The position numbers and the translations under genes were made by a program. The notes under the pieces are model-generated. The model saw only the letters and a program-made list of their open reading frames with translations, was not told where the DNA came from and did no database searches. Below are positions 42,135 to 50,340 of a stretch of DNA of 54,056 nt, piece by piece. Source of the DNA: Ardenticatenia bacterium (GTDB lineage Bacteria > Chloroflexota > Anaerolineae > 4572-78 > NAK82); contig QEXY01000118.1 in the NCBI GenBank assembly GCA_003130875.1, positions 1 to 54,056 on the forward strand, given 5' to 3'. Each line of letters starts with the position of its first letter. Position 1 is the first letter of the stretch.

Positions 42135-44413
42135 CTGCCTTCCATTTCGCATAGTGCCGCACATGGCAATGTGAGGTAAAAGGTGGTTCCATGGCAGCCA
42201 TCGCTCTCGACACGTACACTGCCGCCCAACCGTCGCATCCATGTTTTCACCCACCACAGGCCAAAACCGAGTCGGCCGGCTTGCTTATCCTGCGGTGGCC
42301 GACGCGAAAACTCGAGTTCGAAGATGCGCTCATGCCACTCTGGCGGAATGCCTGGCCCATCGTCGTGTACGGCGATAATGATGCGGTTGTCGTGGTCCAG
42401 TGCACCGCTGATCACGACGGTGCCACGTCCTTCCATTGCCTCAACTGCGTTTTCCAACAGGTTGGTGAAGATCATTGTCAAGCCACGTCGGCTGGCCCAC
42501 GCCGGTGGCAAGGCGTCCAATCCATCCAGGTGAACGGACACTTCGGGCGGTAATACTGCCAGTGCTTCTTGCACGCATTCCAGCACCTTCACCTGGGTCA
42601 ACGAGATGGGATGTAGATGTGCCAGGTTGGCACGCAATGTGGCCATTGCCTGGCTCGCACTGCGCTCAATCCCTGCCAAGTTGCTCGCCAAATAGGCATC
42701 CTTTTCCAGGGCGTCGCGACACTTATCCTGAATTCCTTGCACGCGCACTGGAATAGTGCCAAGCTGATTGTTCAGCTGGTGTAACAGATTCGCCGCGATA
42801 TCCCCCACAGCGGCAAACATCTCGGCGACAGCCCGTTGTTCTTGGACTTTTTGCAATGCGCTCTGTCGCGCGGCGTTTTGCAGCGCCAACGCAGCATAAT
42901 GGGCGAGACACGTGAGCACCTTTTCATCCCAACCGGATTCGCTGAAACGCTCGGCGTCTGGTGCAGTGCGGTAGACACTGAAAGCTCCCATTGCTTCGCC
43001 TCGCTCACCGGATCGGACCGGCACAATCAGGGCGCTTTGCCAGTTGTGCGCTTGGGCCAAATCCGTGCGGACAAAATGAGGATCACGTCGCACATCCTCG
43101 GCAACAACGGGACGACCGGTCAGCACTGCCTGCCCGGTCAAGCTCTCGCGCAGTGGAAGTGTATCTCGCCGCAGCGCGCGGGAAGCGGGCGCGCTTGTCG
43201 CCCACAGCACAAGCTGGTCTCCTGAGACGACCCAGATAGCGCTGGTGGCCGCATTTAACAGATCACATGCTTGGTCGGTCAGGCGCTCCAATACCTGCTG
43301 CGCCGGCATAAGGAGCAACCACTCCGCTGCCTGGCGCAACGCATCCAACAGGCGTGATTCCTGAATGGCGATGACAGCCAGCACGGCCAGAGACTGAAGC
43401 AAGTGACCATCCTCTTGGCTGAAAGCGTTCACAGCCGGACTCTCCAGATTGAGCACTCCTTCCAGACGGTTGCCAGCGCCCAGAAGAGGCACGGCGATCT
43501 CAGAGCGTATGGACAACGCCGGGTCAAGCGGGTAGTACAGCTCAGCCCAAGGCGGCTGACTCAAATCCGGAATGACCACCGGCTGGCGGTTGCGCGCCAC
43601 CCAGCTCATAATGCTGGCCGTGTCGAGGGACAACGGTTCCGTCAGAGGCTGGCGCAATCCCTTGCCTGCCACTGCGCGGGTGATCAGATTTTTACCCTCT
43701 CGATCCACCAATCGGACGATGCCGTACTGAGCATCAATGACCTCCAATGCCATTTGCAGAATGGCTTGGAGCGTCTCATCCAGCCCCAAACGCGAGGAGA
43801 TGAGCAAACCGGCGCGGCGCAATCGATCCACTTCATCTTCACGACGCGCCAGTTGGGCGGCGTGGCGTTCCACCTGACGCGCGTGGTAGATGGCCATCGC
43901 CGCCTGGTTGACAAAGTTCTCCAACATGAGGAGTTCCAGTGGGGTGAAATGTTGCTCACGCCGGCGGTAGATATAGAGTGCACCAAGCGGTTGCTCTGCC
44001 ACCATCAGAGGAAAGCAAGCAGCTACCTTTGCCCCAGCACGTGCCTTCGCCGGATGCAGAGGCAAGTTATACTCTTCGTAGGAGAGAACGGGGCGTCGCT
44101 GAAGCAAAGCGCGCATACCTAGCCCATTCGGGCGTGGCACGTCGCCCTCTATTGGGGGGCGTTCTCCGGCCGAGACACGCGAGGCCGGATCAAAAGTGAT
44201 TCGGTCTGGATAGCACGTATAAACGACCGCCGAGGCACCCGGTACAACTTTGATGGCACTCTCGGCGATCAGGCGCAACACGGCCGCCACATCGGCCACT
44301 ACATTGCGCGCCCCAATGCGGTTGACAGCGGCGCCGATGCGATTCAGGCTGGACAGCGCTTTCAACAGGCGCGGGTCATTCTCATACTCCGTACATACAC
44401 GCTCATCTGCCAT
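42131..44413 (-). CDS. GAF-domain histidine kinase
   Basis: This 760-residue cytosolic sensor kinase has three GAF-type domains (roughly 20-180, 205-365 and 375-525), a dimerisation/His region near 560 (NLLHQLNNQLG, His followed by QLNN) and an HATPase_c domain (about 620-755) with NLLENAVEAM, DDGPGIPPEW and GFGLWWVKTWMRRLGG. There is no membrane helix. GAF domains would sense small molecules or redox state; no haem or bilin Cys is obvious. The H-box differs from the classical HExxxPL but is similar to other GAF kinases. It sits between glnA and the coupled response regulator, so nitrogen status is a possible input (inference). Confidence 0.9.
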   Translation of the reverse strand: MADERVCTEYENDPRLLKALSSLNRIGAAVNRIGARNVVADVAAVLRLIAESAIKVVPGASAVVYTCYPDRITFDPASRVSAGERPPIEGDVPRPNGLGMRALLQRRPVLSYEEYNLPLHPAKARAGAKVAACFPLMVAEQPLGALYIYRRREQHFTPLELLMLENFVNQAAMAIYHARQVERHAAQLARREDEVDRLRRAGLLISSRLGLDETLQAILQMALEVIDAQYGIVRLVDREGKNLITRAVAGKGLRQPLTEPLSLDTASIMSWVARNRQPVVIPDLSQPPWAELYYPLDPALSIRSEIAVPLLGAGNRLEGVLNLESPAVNAFSQEDGHLLQSLAVLAVIAIQESRLLDALRQAAEWLLLMPAQQVLERLTDQACDLLNAATSAIWVVSGDQLVLWATSAPASRALRRDTLPLRESLTGQAVLTGRPVVAEDVRRDPHFVRTDLAQAHNWQSALIVPVRSGERGEAMGAFSVYRTAPDAERFSESGWDEKVLTCLAHYAALALQNAARQSALQKVQEQRAVAEMFAAVGDIAANLLHQLNNQLGTIPVRVQGIQDKCRDALEKDAYLASNLAGIERSASQAMATLRANLAHLHPISLTQVKVLECVQEALAVLPPEVSVHLDGLDALPPAWASRRGLTMIFTNLLENAVEAMEGRGTVVISGALDHDNRIIIAVHDDGPGIPPEWHERIFELEFSRRPPQDKQAGRLGFGLWWVKTWMRRLGGSVRVESDGCHGTTFYLTLPCAALCEMEGR

Positions 44414-44457
44414 TCCCTATACCGCTGCGCTCAGCACAAAGGTGAGCACCTCACACG

Positions 44458-45873
44458 TTATACATCATAGTATAGCACAAATTCATGCGGATGGGGACGC
44501 ATGCGCACTGGATCGACCTCGAAGCGCCGTTTGTAATCGATATATGCTTCCAGCGCGTCTTCAGTGAACACATCGCCACGGAGCAGGAACTCGTGATCCG
44601 CCTCTAACGCGTCCAGAACCTTTTCCAGGGAGCCAGGCACCTGCTTGATCTGGCGCGCTTCTTCCGGCGGCAGGTCGTAGAGATCTTTGTCCACAGGTGC
44701 GCCGGGGTCGATACGGCTCTGGATGCCATCCAGGCCAGCCATCAGCAGCGCGGCGAAGCAGAAATATGGATTGCAGCTCGGATCCGGGGCACGAAACTCG
44801 ATGCGCTTGGCACGTGGACTGCGCGAGTACATAGGAATACGGCAAATAGCCGACCGGTTGCGCTGTGAGTAAGCCAGGTTGACCGGCGCTTCGAAGCCAG
44901 GCACCAGACGGCGATAGGAGTTCGTGGTCGGTGCTGCCAAGGCGAGCAGAGCCGGCGCATGGTGGAGCAACCCTCCGATGAAAAACCGTGCGGTGTCAGA
45001 GAGCTGGGCGTAGCCTGCCTCGTCAAAGAAGATATTGCGCTCACCTTTCCACAAGCTGATGTGCACATGCATACCGCTGCCGTTGTCTTCGAAGAGGGGC
45101 TTGGGCATAAAAGTGGCTGTCATGTTGTTCTGGCGCGCGACGTTTTTGACAATGTATTTGTAAATCATCAGCTGATCGGCCATGCGCAGCAGCGGCGCAA
45201 AACGCATGTCGATCTCTGCCTGACCGGCGGTGGCCACTTCATGATGGTGGACTTCGACGGCCACACCGACGCGTTCGAGCGCCAACACGATCTTGCTGCG
45301 CAAGTCCTGCAGGGTATCGGCAGGCGGCACGGGGAAATAACCGCGCTTAGGTGGTATCTGTCCGCCTAAGTTGGGATTCAGCTCCTTGCCGCTGTTCCAC
45401 CAACCTTCCTGACTGTCTATATAGTAGAAGCCTTGGTTGGTGCCACCGCCATAACGTACATCATTGAAAATGAAAAACTCAGCCTCGGGCCCCCAGTAGC
45501 TCACATCGGCCAAGCCGGTCTGTTGCAGATAGGCTTCTGCCTTACGTGCCACAAAGCGTGGATCGCGCGTGTAAGGCTGGCGCGTGATCGGGTCATACAC
45601 GTCACAGATCAGCACCATCGTGGGAACCTGAAGCACTGGATCGATAAAGGCTGTGTCTGCATCAGGTATTAGCAGCATGTCTGATTCGTGGATTTCACGG
45701 AAGCCACGGATGGAAGAACCATCAAAGCCGATCCCATCCTCGAAAAGTCCTTCGCTCAACTCATGGGCTGGGATGCTGAAATGTTGCCAGGTGCCTGGCA
45801 GATCGGTGAACCGCAAGTCTACCATCTCGACCTGTTTGGCCATTGTAAGTACATCCGCCACGGTTTTGGACAT
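44458..45873 (-). CDS. glnA: Glutamine synthetase, type I
   Basis: This 471-residue enzyme makes glutamine from glutamate and ammonia with ATP, in the cytoplasm as a dodecamer. It has [15 protein letters not shown], the metal/ATP-region [28 protein letters not shown], and [19 protein letters not shown]. The adenylylation-type Tyr is at 399 in [13 protein letters not shown], the GSI-beta signature; so adenylylation control is possible if an adenylyltransferase exists. ATG at 45873 is preceded by GAGGGG; the upstream open frame is leader only. It has its own promoter (45922-45950) and is followed by the histidine kinase gene 44 bases downstream. Confidence 0.97.
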   Translation of the reverse strand: MSKTVADVLTMAKQVEMVDLRFTDLPGTWQHFSIPAHELSEGLFEDGIGFDGSSIRGFREIHESDMLLIPDADTAFIDPVLQVPTMVLICDVYDPITRQPYTRDPRFVARKAEAYLQQTGLADVSYWGPEAEFFIFNDVRYGGGTNQGFYYIDSQEGWWNSGKELNPNLGGQIPPKRGYFPVPPADTLQDLRSKIVLALERVGVAVEVHHHEVATAGQAEIDMRFAPLLRMADQLMIYKYIVKNVARQNNMTATFMPKPLFEDNGSGMHVHISLWKGERNIFFDEAGYAQLSDTARFFIGGLLHHAPALLALAAPTTNSYRRLVPGFEAPVNLAYSQRNRSAICRIPMYSRSPRAKRIEFRAPDPSCNPYFCFAALLMAGLDGIQSRIDPGAPVDKDLYDLPPEEARQIKQVPGSLEKVLDALEADHEFLLRGDVFTEDALEAYIDYKRRFEVDPVRMRPHPHEFVLYYDV

Positions 45874-45921
45874 GGTCGTTTTTCCCCTCTTTACCTGATA
45901 TATGATGGCATAAACGCTTTC

Positions 45922-45950
45922 ATTATAGAAGTATGTAGGATGCGCGTAAA
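45922..45950 (-). promoter_or_regulatory. Promoter of glnA
   Basis: On the minus strand TTTACG (45945-45950) and consensus TATAAT (45922-45927) are 17 bases apart, starting transcription near 45915, about 40 bases before the ATG. Confidence 0.72.
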
Positions 45951-46026
45951 GTACCCATTTGGGGCATTTCTCTGGGGGCTGCACGTATTGACCTAAGGAT
46001 GTTGGATGTTCATTCGCTCGTACCAC

Positions 46027-46310
46027 CTATTGGGCCGGAATGGATGGTAAGACTCGAGCGGCGACTTTTGACCAGGTGCATTTCATTTTGAGGTGAGGTT
46101 TGTCTCAATCCGAGCCGCACGCGTAGGCGCATGCCGTGCCTGTGCAAGCGGCGTATACCGCTCCCTGCCGGTCACGGCGCGGATGTACTATTGCCATTTC
46201 GCGTCCACCGCTCCATGCGATGACCACCCTGTGCGGGAGCGAAAAGTTACGCTCCTGCCGAAACCACCAGCTTATGGCCCGCACTGGAAAGCGCGGCAGG
46301 CACGAGTCGA
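46027..46310. other. Intergenic region with a second repeat copy
   Basis: No gene is recognisable in this 284-base stretch. It contains the second copy of the dispersed repeat (46111-46178) and a hairpin GCGGGAGCG (46233-46241) / CGCTCCTGC (46250-46258, one G-T pair) around AAAAGTTA, which may mark the end of the AI-2E-family gene on the minus strand. Confidence 0.55.
46111..46178 (+). repeat. Dispersed intergenic repeat, copy 2
   Basis: CGAGCCGC (46111-46118) and the ACCGCTCCCTG-CGGTC-CGGC block (46157-46178, two mismatches in 22) match the start and core of the repeat at 13181-13252. The internal part differs, so only the ends are conserved, as in REP-like or degraded MITE elements. Confidence 0.55.
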
Positions 46311-47621
46311 TCAATTACGCTGCTGGCGCACCCATGGCCCCGGAGGACGCCAGCTGGCGATTTGTGGCAACCGTCGCACTGCAGCCCATAGGTTGTGGGA
46401 ACGCTCGGCCGAAGTGGCAACTTCAGGCGCTTTCGCGCTCGAAGGCATCGCCGGTAACAACTCTGCCTGAGACATCCCCATCTCATCTGGGGAAAGCACC
46501 ACCATTTCTTCGGGGCGCGCTGCCAAAGGAGGCGTGATCTCTTCCATCACAGTGGCAGACTTGGCGATGCGATAGTAATCCAGATAAATCTCGACGGTGG
46601 TGACCAGGAAGATCATAATAATAGGGCCATAGACCAGGCCCATAAAGCCAAACATCTTGAGGCCACCAAACACGCTGAGCAACACCAGCGCTGAGTTCAG
46701 CCTCGCTTCACGCGACACCAGGCGCGGGGTCAGGTAATACTGGATGCCGCTCACCACCACTGCATAACCAGCCAGGATGAGAAGACCCTGCCACAGATTG
46801 CCTAGCATGATATGCACAATCCCGACCGGCACCGCGATTACACCACATCCCAATGGCAGCATTGCCATAAAGATGGAGAGCAATGTCCAGAACGAGGCGT
46901 ACTTCACCCCAGCGAGCCAGAAGAACAAGCCCATCACCAGCCCCTGGATCACGGCCAGCACAAACATCCCACGCACCATCGACTTGGTAATGATGGTGAT
47001 GCGACGGATATATCGCTCATCCATCTCATCGCTGAGGGGGCTCATCTTACGCAGCATGTCGATCAGGCGCGGGTAGTTGGGGAACAGTGCTGCCAGCAGC
47101 GACACATACAGCACTAATCCGATGATCAAATCCAACGAGGCACCGCTCAAGGAAATGGCTGTCTCAGCCAAAAAGGCGGTCACCGTGCGCGCCGCGCTGA
47201 CGACGGTTTGGTAAACCCCTTGGGGTGTCAGCTGGAGACCTTGGGCAAAAGGCAGGCCGGCAAGTAGCAGGTTGATACGTGTCAGCAGATCAGCCAGCGA
47301 AGGATACTCGACGATGCTGGCCACCAGGCTGGAGACGTCCGCGCTGAATTCCAACGTCTGTTGTACTGCCAAGCTCACCATGCCCGAGACGGGCGCGAGC
47401 ACCACGATGAAGATCGTGATGATGGTGAGAGCAATCGGCACACCAGGCCATTTGCCCGTCAGGCGCACGAACAGATCGTATACCGGCTGGAACACGGTGA
47501 CCGTCACCGCAGCCAGCACGACAGTGCCCATATAGGGCCCGATCAGGAGATAGGCCAGGTAGGCCGAAAAGGCAAAAAGGATATAGAAGAATATACGGCT
47601 TTGAATATTAGGTTTCACCAT
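46311..47621 (-). CDS. AI-2E family (PerM/UPF0118) membrane protein
   Basis: This 436-residue integral membrane protein belongs to the AI-2E/PerM family. Features are VFQPVYDLFVRLTGKWP near residue 45, long soluble loop 75-155, a cluster of helices 150-270 with RGMFVLAVIQGLVMG and MLPLGCGVIAVP, then GGLKMFGFMGLVYGPIIMIFLVTTVEIYLDYY, the C-terminal signature. The last ~75 residues are a polar tail. Members export quorum signals or other solutes, or act as Na/H antiporters; the substrate is open. ATG at 47621, with AAGGATGTG upstream, is the likely start; a GTG lies one codon earlier. A close minus-strand promoter implies a leader of only about 10 bases. Confidence 0.87.
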   Translation of the reverse strand: MVKPNIQSRIFFYILFAFSAYLAYLLIGPYMGTVVLAAVTVTVFQPVYDLFVRLTGKWPGVPIALTIITIFIVVLAPVSGMVSLAVQQTLEFSADVSSLVASIVEYPSLADLLTRINLLLAGLPFAQGLQLTPQGVYQTVVSAARTVTAFLAETAISLSGASLDLIIGLVLYVSLLAALFPNYPRLIDMLRKMSPLSDEMDERYIRRITIITKSMVRGMFVLAVIQGLVMGLFFWLAGVKYASFWTLLSIFMAMLPLGCGVIAVPVGIVHIMLGNLWQGLLILAGYAVVVSGIQYYLTPRLVSREARLNSALVLLSVFGGLKMFGFMGLVYGPIIMIFLVTTVEIYLDYYRIAKSATVMEEITPPLAARPEEMVVLSPDEMGMSQAELLPAMPSSAKAPEVATSAERSHNLWAAVRRLPQIASWRPPGPWVRQQRN

Positions 47622-47638
47622 CACATCCTTGCGTTCAA

Positions 47639-47667
47639 AGTATACTGCTGACCCCTCCTGTCGTCAA
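47639..47667 (-). promoter_or_regulatory. Promoter of the AI-2E-family gene
   Basis: On the minus strand TTGACG (47662-47667) and TATACT (47639-47644) are 17 bases apart, giving a start near 47632. Confidence 0.75.
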
Positions 47668-47725
47668 CGCCGGGCCCATTTGCGGTGTCATTCGCGTTTG
47701 CGCTTCCGCTAGGATAATGAATGGT

Positions 47726-47764
47726 CTCCGAAGTCGGGATGACCTCGGAGAGGTGTCCGGACAC
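47726..47764. promoter_or_regulatory. Palindromes, possible operator
   Basis: CTCCGAAGTC (47726-47735) and GACCTCGGAG (47741-47750) form a hairpin with one mismatch. GTGTCCGGACAC (47753-47764) is a perfect 12-base palindrome. Both lie between the divergent AI-2E and LysM promoters and could bind a dimeric regulator; no regulator gene is adjacent. Confidence 0.4.
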
Positions 47765-47858
47765 GCCGAACATGCTGGCCTCAGATGAGAGATCGCTCTG
47801 GTGGTGAAGTTGCGTTCGTTATGGAACAGATTTTCTTTAATATTATGTTCACTCCATA

Positions 47859-47886
47859 TTGCAAAATTGAATTATTGTAGTATAAT
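47859..47886 (+). promoter_or_regulatory. Promoter of the LysM gene
   Basis: TTGCAA (47859-47864) and consensus TATAAT (47881-47886) are 16 bases apart. The leader to the ATG at 48000 is about 107 bases and ends in GGGGGAGG. Confidence 0.75.
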
Positions 47887-47999
47887 GTACATGTAAAATG
47901 TGCAAGCAGTTCCTTATGATCTATGCATAAAGGACGGGAGAGGTTTTCAACCGTCAAGCAAATTTTAGAGGTTCGCGAGGCAAAGGGGGAGGTGTTTCC

Positions 48000-48440
48000 A
48001 TGAGCCGTAGAAAATGGTTGCTCGTGATCGGAGCAGTGTTGCTGCTCCAGATGTTTTGGGTGCCCGCTTCCCAGGCAGCTCCTCCGATATCGGGTTGGGG
48101 TTGGGGTGGCGGCTTCTGGCATCGGGTGGCCCCGGGCGAGTCGTTGTCCACTATCGGATGGCGCTATGGGGTCAATCCTTATACGATCTGTGTGGCGAAC
48201 AGGCTGACCAATTGTGACGTTGTTCTTGCTGGCCAGCTGCTTTGGATCCCCTATCGGTGTATTATCGGGCCGTCCCGCTGGGGGCCGTGCGTGGCATATT
48301 ACACTGTGCGCTGGGGTGACACCCTGAGCGGCATCGCCGCATGGTATGGGGTCAATGCCTGGAGCATCGCACGTGCCAATCGCATCTATAACCTCAACCA
48401 GATATACGCCGGACAAACGCTGTGCATCCCGTCGTGGTGA
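48000..48440 (+). CDS. Secreted protein with two LysM domains
   Basis: This 146-residue exported protein has a signal peptide (about 1-27, ending SQAAPP), then two LysM modules that bind peptidoglycan or related glycans. The first, HRVAPGESLSTIGWRYGVNP, and the second, YTVRWGDTLSGIAAWYGVNA, each continue with a Cys-containing strand (TICVANRLTNCDVV and SIARANRIYNLNQI) and end in GQLLWIP or GQTLCIP. Four or more Cys could pair. No catalytic domain is present, so it probably coats or anchors at the wall. It is transcribed alone and ends at a strong terminator. Ribosome site GGGGGAGG lies seven bases upstream of ATG. Confidence 0.9.
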   Translation: MSRRKWLLVIGAVLLLQMFWVPASQAAPPISGWGWGGGFWHRVAPGESLSTIGWRYGVNPYTICVANRLTNCDVVLAGQLLWIPYRCIIGPSRWGPCVAYYTVRWGDTLSGIAAWYGVNAWSIARANRIYNLNQIYAGQTLCIPSW

Positions 48441-48523
48441 GGCTTAGCTCAAGACTGAGCGTGCTGTGGGTGTGAAGATAACAGAATTCTCACTTTTCTA
48501 AACCCTTCCAAATATTCATGCCG

Positions 48524-48565
48524 AAAGATCCCCGTCGGTGATCGGTGCACCTTGGGGATCTTTTT
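48524..48565 (+). terminator. Terminator of the LysM gene
   Basis: AAAGATCCCC (48524-48533) pairs perfectly with GGGGATCTTT (48554-48563), with a T-run to 48565. The loop is 20 bases. It follows the LysM stop by 84 bases. Confidence 0.9.
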
Positions 48566-48618
48566 GTGTCCGGGCCTGGAATCCCAAAAAATCAAAATTT
48601 GTCCCTATCGAGGCTTCA

Positions 48619-48651
48619 TTTCGTTCCTTTCAAGTGGTTTTTCGTTCCTTT
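48619..48651 (+). repeat. Tandem 12-base direct repeats upstream of a radical SAM gene
   Basis: TTTCGTTCCTTT occurs at 48619-48630 and again at 48640-48651, with a 21-base period (two helical turns). They lie about 16-48 bases upstream of the promoter of the radical SAM gene and could be activator or repressor sites. Confidence 0.55.
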
Positions 48652-48666
48652 AAAGCCCGAATCCTC

Positions 48667-48695
48667 TTGCCAGCACCCTTCCGTCCGGATAGCAT
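48667..48695 (+). promoter_or_regulatory. Possible promoter of the second radical SAM gene
   Basis: TTGCCA (48667-48672) and TAGCAT (48690-48695) are 17 bases apart; the -10 box matches consensus at four of six. A start near 48702 would leave a 40-base leader to the ATG at 48743. Confidence 0.5.
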
Positions 48696-48742
48696 AGCAA
48701 CGACATGTTCTGCCATCTTGTGAATAGCTGAGGGTGGATGCG

Positions 48743-50233
48743 ATGCGCATATTGATGGTGTATCCGGAGTTCCCCGATACGTTCTGGAGCTTCAAGCATG
48801 CGCTGGGTTTCGTGCGCAAAAAGGCGAGTGCCCCGCCGTTGGGGTTGATCACAGTTGCGGCCATGTTGCCGCGTGACTGGGCGGTGCGCTTGGTGGATAT
48901 GAACGTAAGGCCACTGTCCACGGATGATCTCGCCTGGGCGGATATGGTCTTCATCAGTGCGATGACGGTGCAACGGGAATCGGCACGGGCCGTCATCTGT
49001 CGCTGCAAAGAGATGGGGATCAAGGTAGTGGCCGGTGGCCCGCTCTTCACCGGCGAGTACGAGGACTTCCCCGAGGTGGATCACTTCGTGCTGAACGAGG
49101 CTGAGCTGACTTTGCCCCCGTTCTTAGAGGACTTGGCGCGGGGTACACCACAACGGGTCTATCGCACGGATGCCTTCGCCGATATCCACCAAACTCCGGT
49201 GCCGCGATGGGATCTGCTTGATCTGCGTCGCTATGCCACGATGAGCGTGCAGTTCTCGCGCGGTTGTCCCTTCAACTGTGATTTTTGCAACGTGACCGCG
49301 TTGCTTGGACACAAGGTGCGCACGAAAACCGCTGAACAGATCATCGCTGAGCTGGACGCACTTTATGCGTTGGGATGGCGTGACGGGGTCTTCTTTGTGG
49401 ATGATAACTTCATCGGGAACAAGCGACAGCTCAAACGCGAAGTCCTGCCTGCGTTGATCGAATGGCGCAAGGATAAGGTGGGGTTGCCCTTTACCACAGA
49501 GGTTTCCATCAATCTGGCGGATGACGAGGAGCTGGTCGATCTGATGACTCAGGCTGGGTTCGAGGCCGTCTTTGTGGGTATCGAGACGCCTAACGAGGCG
49601 AGCCTGAGTGAGTGTGGCAAACATCAGAATCGTCACCGCGACCTGCTCGCCGCTGTCAAACGCCTACAACGCGCCGGCCTGGCAGTTATGGGAGGCTTCA
49701 TCGTCGGATTCGACAGCGATACGCCATCCGTTTTTCAGCAACAGATCGAGTTCATCCAGCAAAGTGGAATTGTGGCGGCAATGGTGGGCTTGCTTCAGGC
49801 TCCGGTGGGCACACGTCTGTACGAGCGACTGAAGCGCGAAGGGCGTCTGCTGACCAAAATGTCCGGCGACAATGTGGACGGCTCTATCAATTTCATCCCA
49901 CGCATGAGCATAGAAACGTTGCGCGAAGGGTACCGTTCCATTTTGGCACACATTTACGCGCCGGAACATTACTACGCGCGAGTGCGCACATTTCTGAGCG
50001 AGTATCAGCCGCGACAGGTCAACAGTCGCATTGGCTTAGAGCATATCCTGGGTTTTTTGCGCACGATATACCAGCTGGGCATCCGTGAGGCAGAGCGGGT
50101 GTATTACTGGCGTCTCTTCTTCTGGACATTGTTGCATCGTCCCCACCTCTTCCCAACGGCTATCACGTTAGCCGTGTACGGTTACCACTTCCGGCGCATC
50201 TGCCAGAGCGTTGTTGGAACAGGCTGCCGGTGA
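48743..50233 (+). CDS. B12-binding radical SAM protein with DUF4070-type C-terminus
   Basis: This 496-residue protein has an N-terminal cobalamin-binding domain (about 1-140: RILMVYPEFPDTFWSFKHAL, ASAPPLGLITVAAMLP, VVAGGPLFTG) and a radical SAM domain with CPFNCDFC in SRGCPFNCDFCNVTALLG near residue 175. FFVDDNFIGNKRQLK and AVFVGIETPNEASL are group-typical. The C-terminal ~130 residues fit DUF4070. Relatives are poorly characterised methylases and cyclases; some related proteins methylate hopanoids (HpnP/HpnR-type), but the substrate here is not shown. I chose ATG at 48743 with GAGGGTGG upstream, over a GTG at 48734. It is transcribed alone. Confidence 0.88.
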   Translation: MRILMVYPEFPDTFWSFKHALGFVRKKASAPPLGLITVAAMLPRDWAVRLVDMNVRPLSTDDLAWADMVFISAMTVQRESARAVICRCKEMGIKVVAGGPLFTGEYEDFPEVDHFVLNEAELTLPPFLEDLARGTPQRVYRTDAFADIHQTPVPRWDLLDLRRYATMSVQFSRGCPFNCDFCNVTALLGHKVRTKTAEQIIAELDALYALGWRDGVFFVDDNFIGNKRQLKREVLPALIEWRKDKVGLPFTTEVSINLADDEELVDLMTQAGFEAVFVGIETPNEASLSECGKHQNRHRDLLAAVKRLQRAGLAVMGGFIVGFDSDTPSVFQQQIEFIQQSGIVAAMVGLLQAPVGTRLYERLKREGRLLTKMSGDNVDGSINFIPRMSIETLREGYRSILAHIYAPEHYYARVRTFLSEYQPRQVNSRIGLEHILGFLRTIYQLGIREAERVYYWRLFFWTLLHRPHLFPTAITLAVYGYHFRRICQSVVGTGCR

Positions 50234-50340
50234 GACGTGTATCCACCAGGTATCAACGAGTCAGAATGTGCCGGGCTTGTTCCAGAAGATAGGTCTGGGT
50301 GTGGGCGGCAATACACGCCCACAACACCGCCGTTCTGAGG

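Larger units (their letters stand above)
47622..47999. other. Divergent intergenic region between AI-2E and LysM genes
   Basis: This 378-base gap carries two promoters and, between them, an imperfect hairpin and a perfect 12-base palindrome (47726-47764). The LysM gene has a leader of about 107 bases in which I recognise no riboswitch. Nothing else is seen. Confidence 0.6.

Noticed and set aside
47887-47999. Riboswitch in the LysM leader (c-di-AMP or c-di-GMP type)
   Set aside because: The 107-base leader lacks the conserved blocks I would expect for either class; it remains an unassigned leader.
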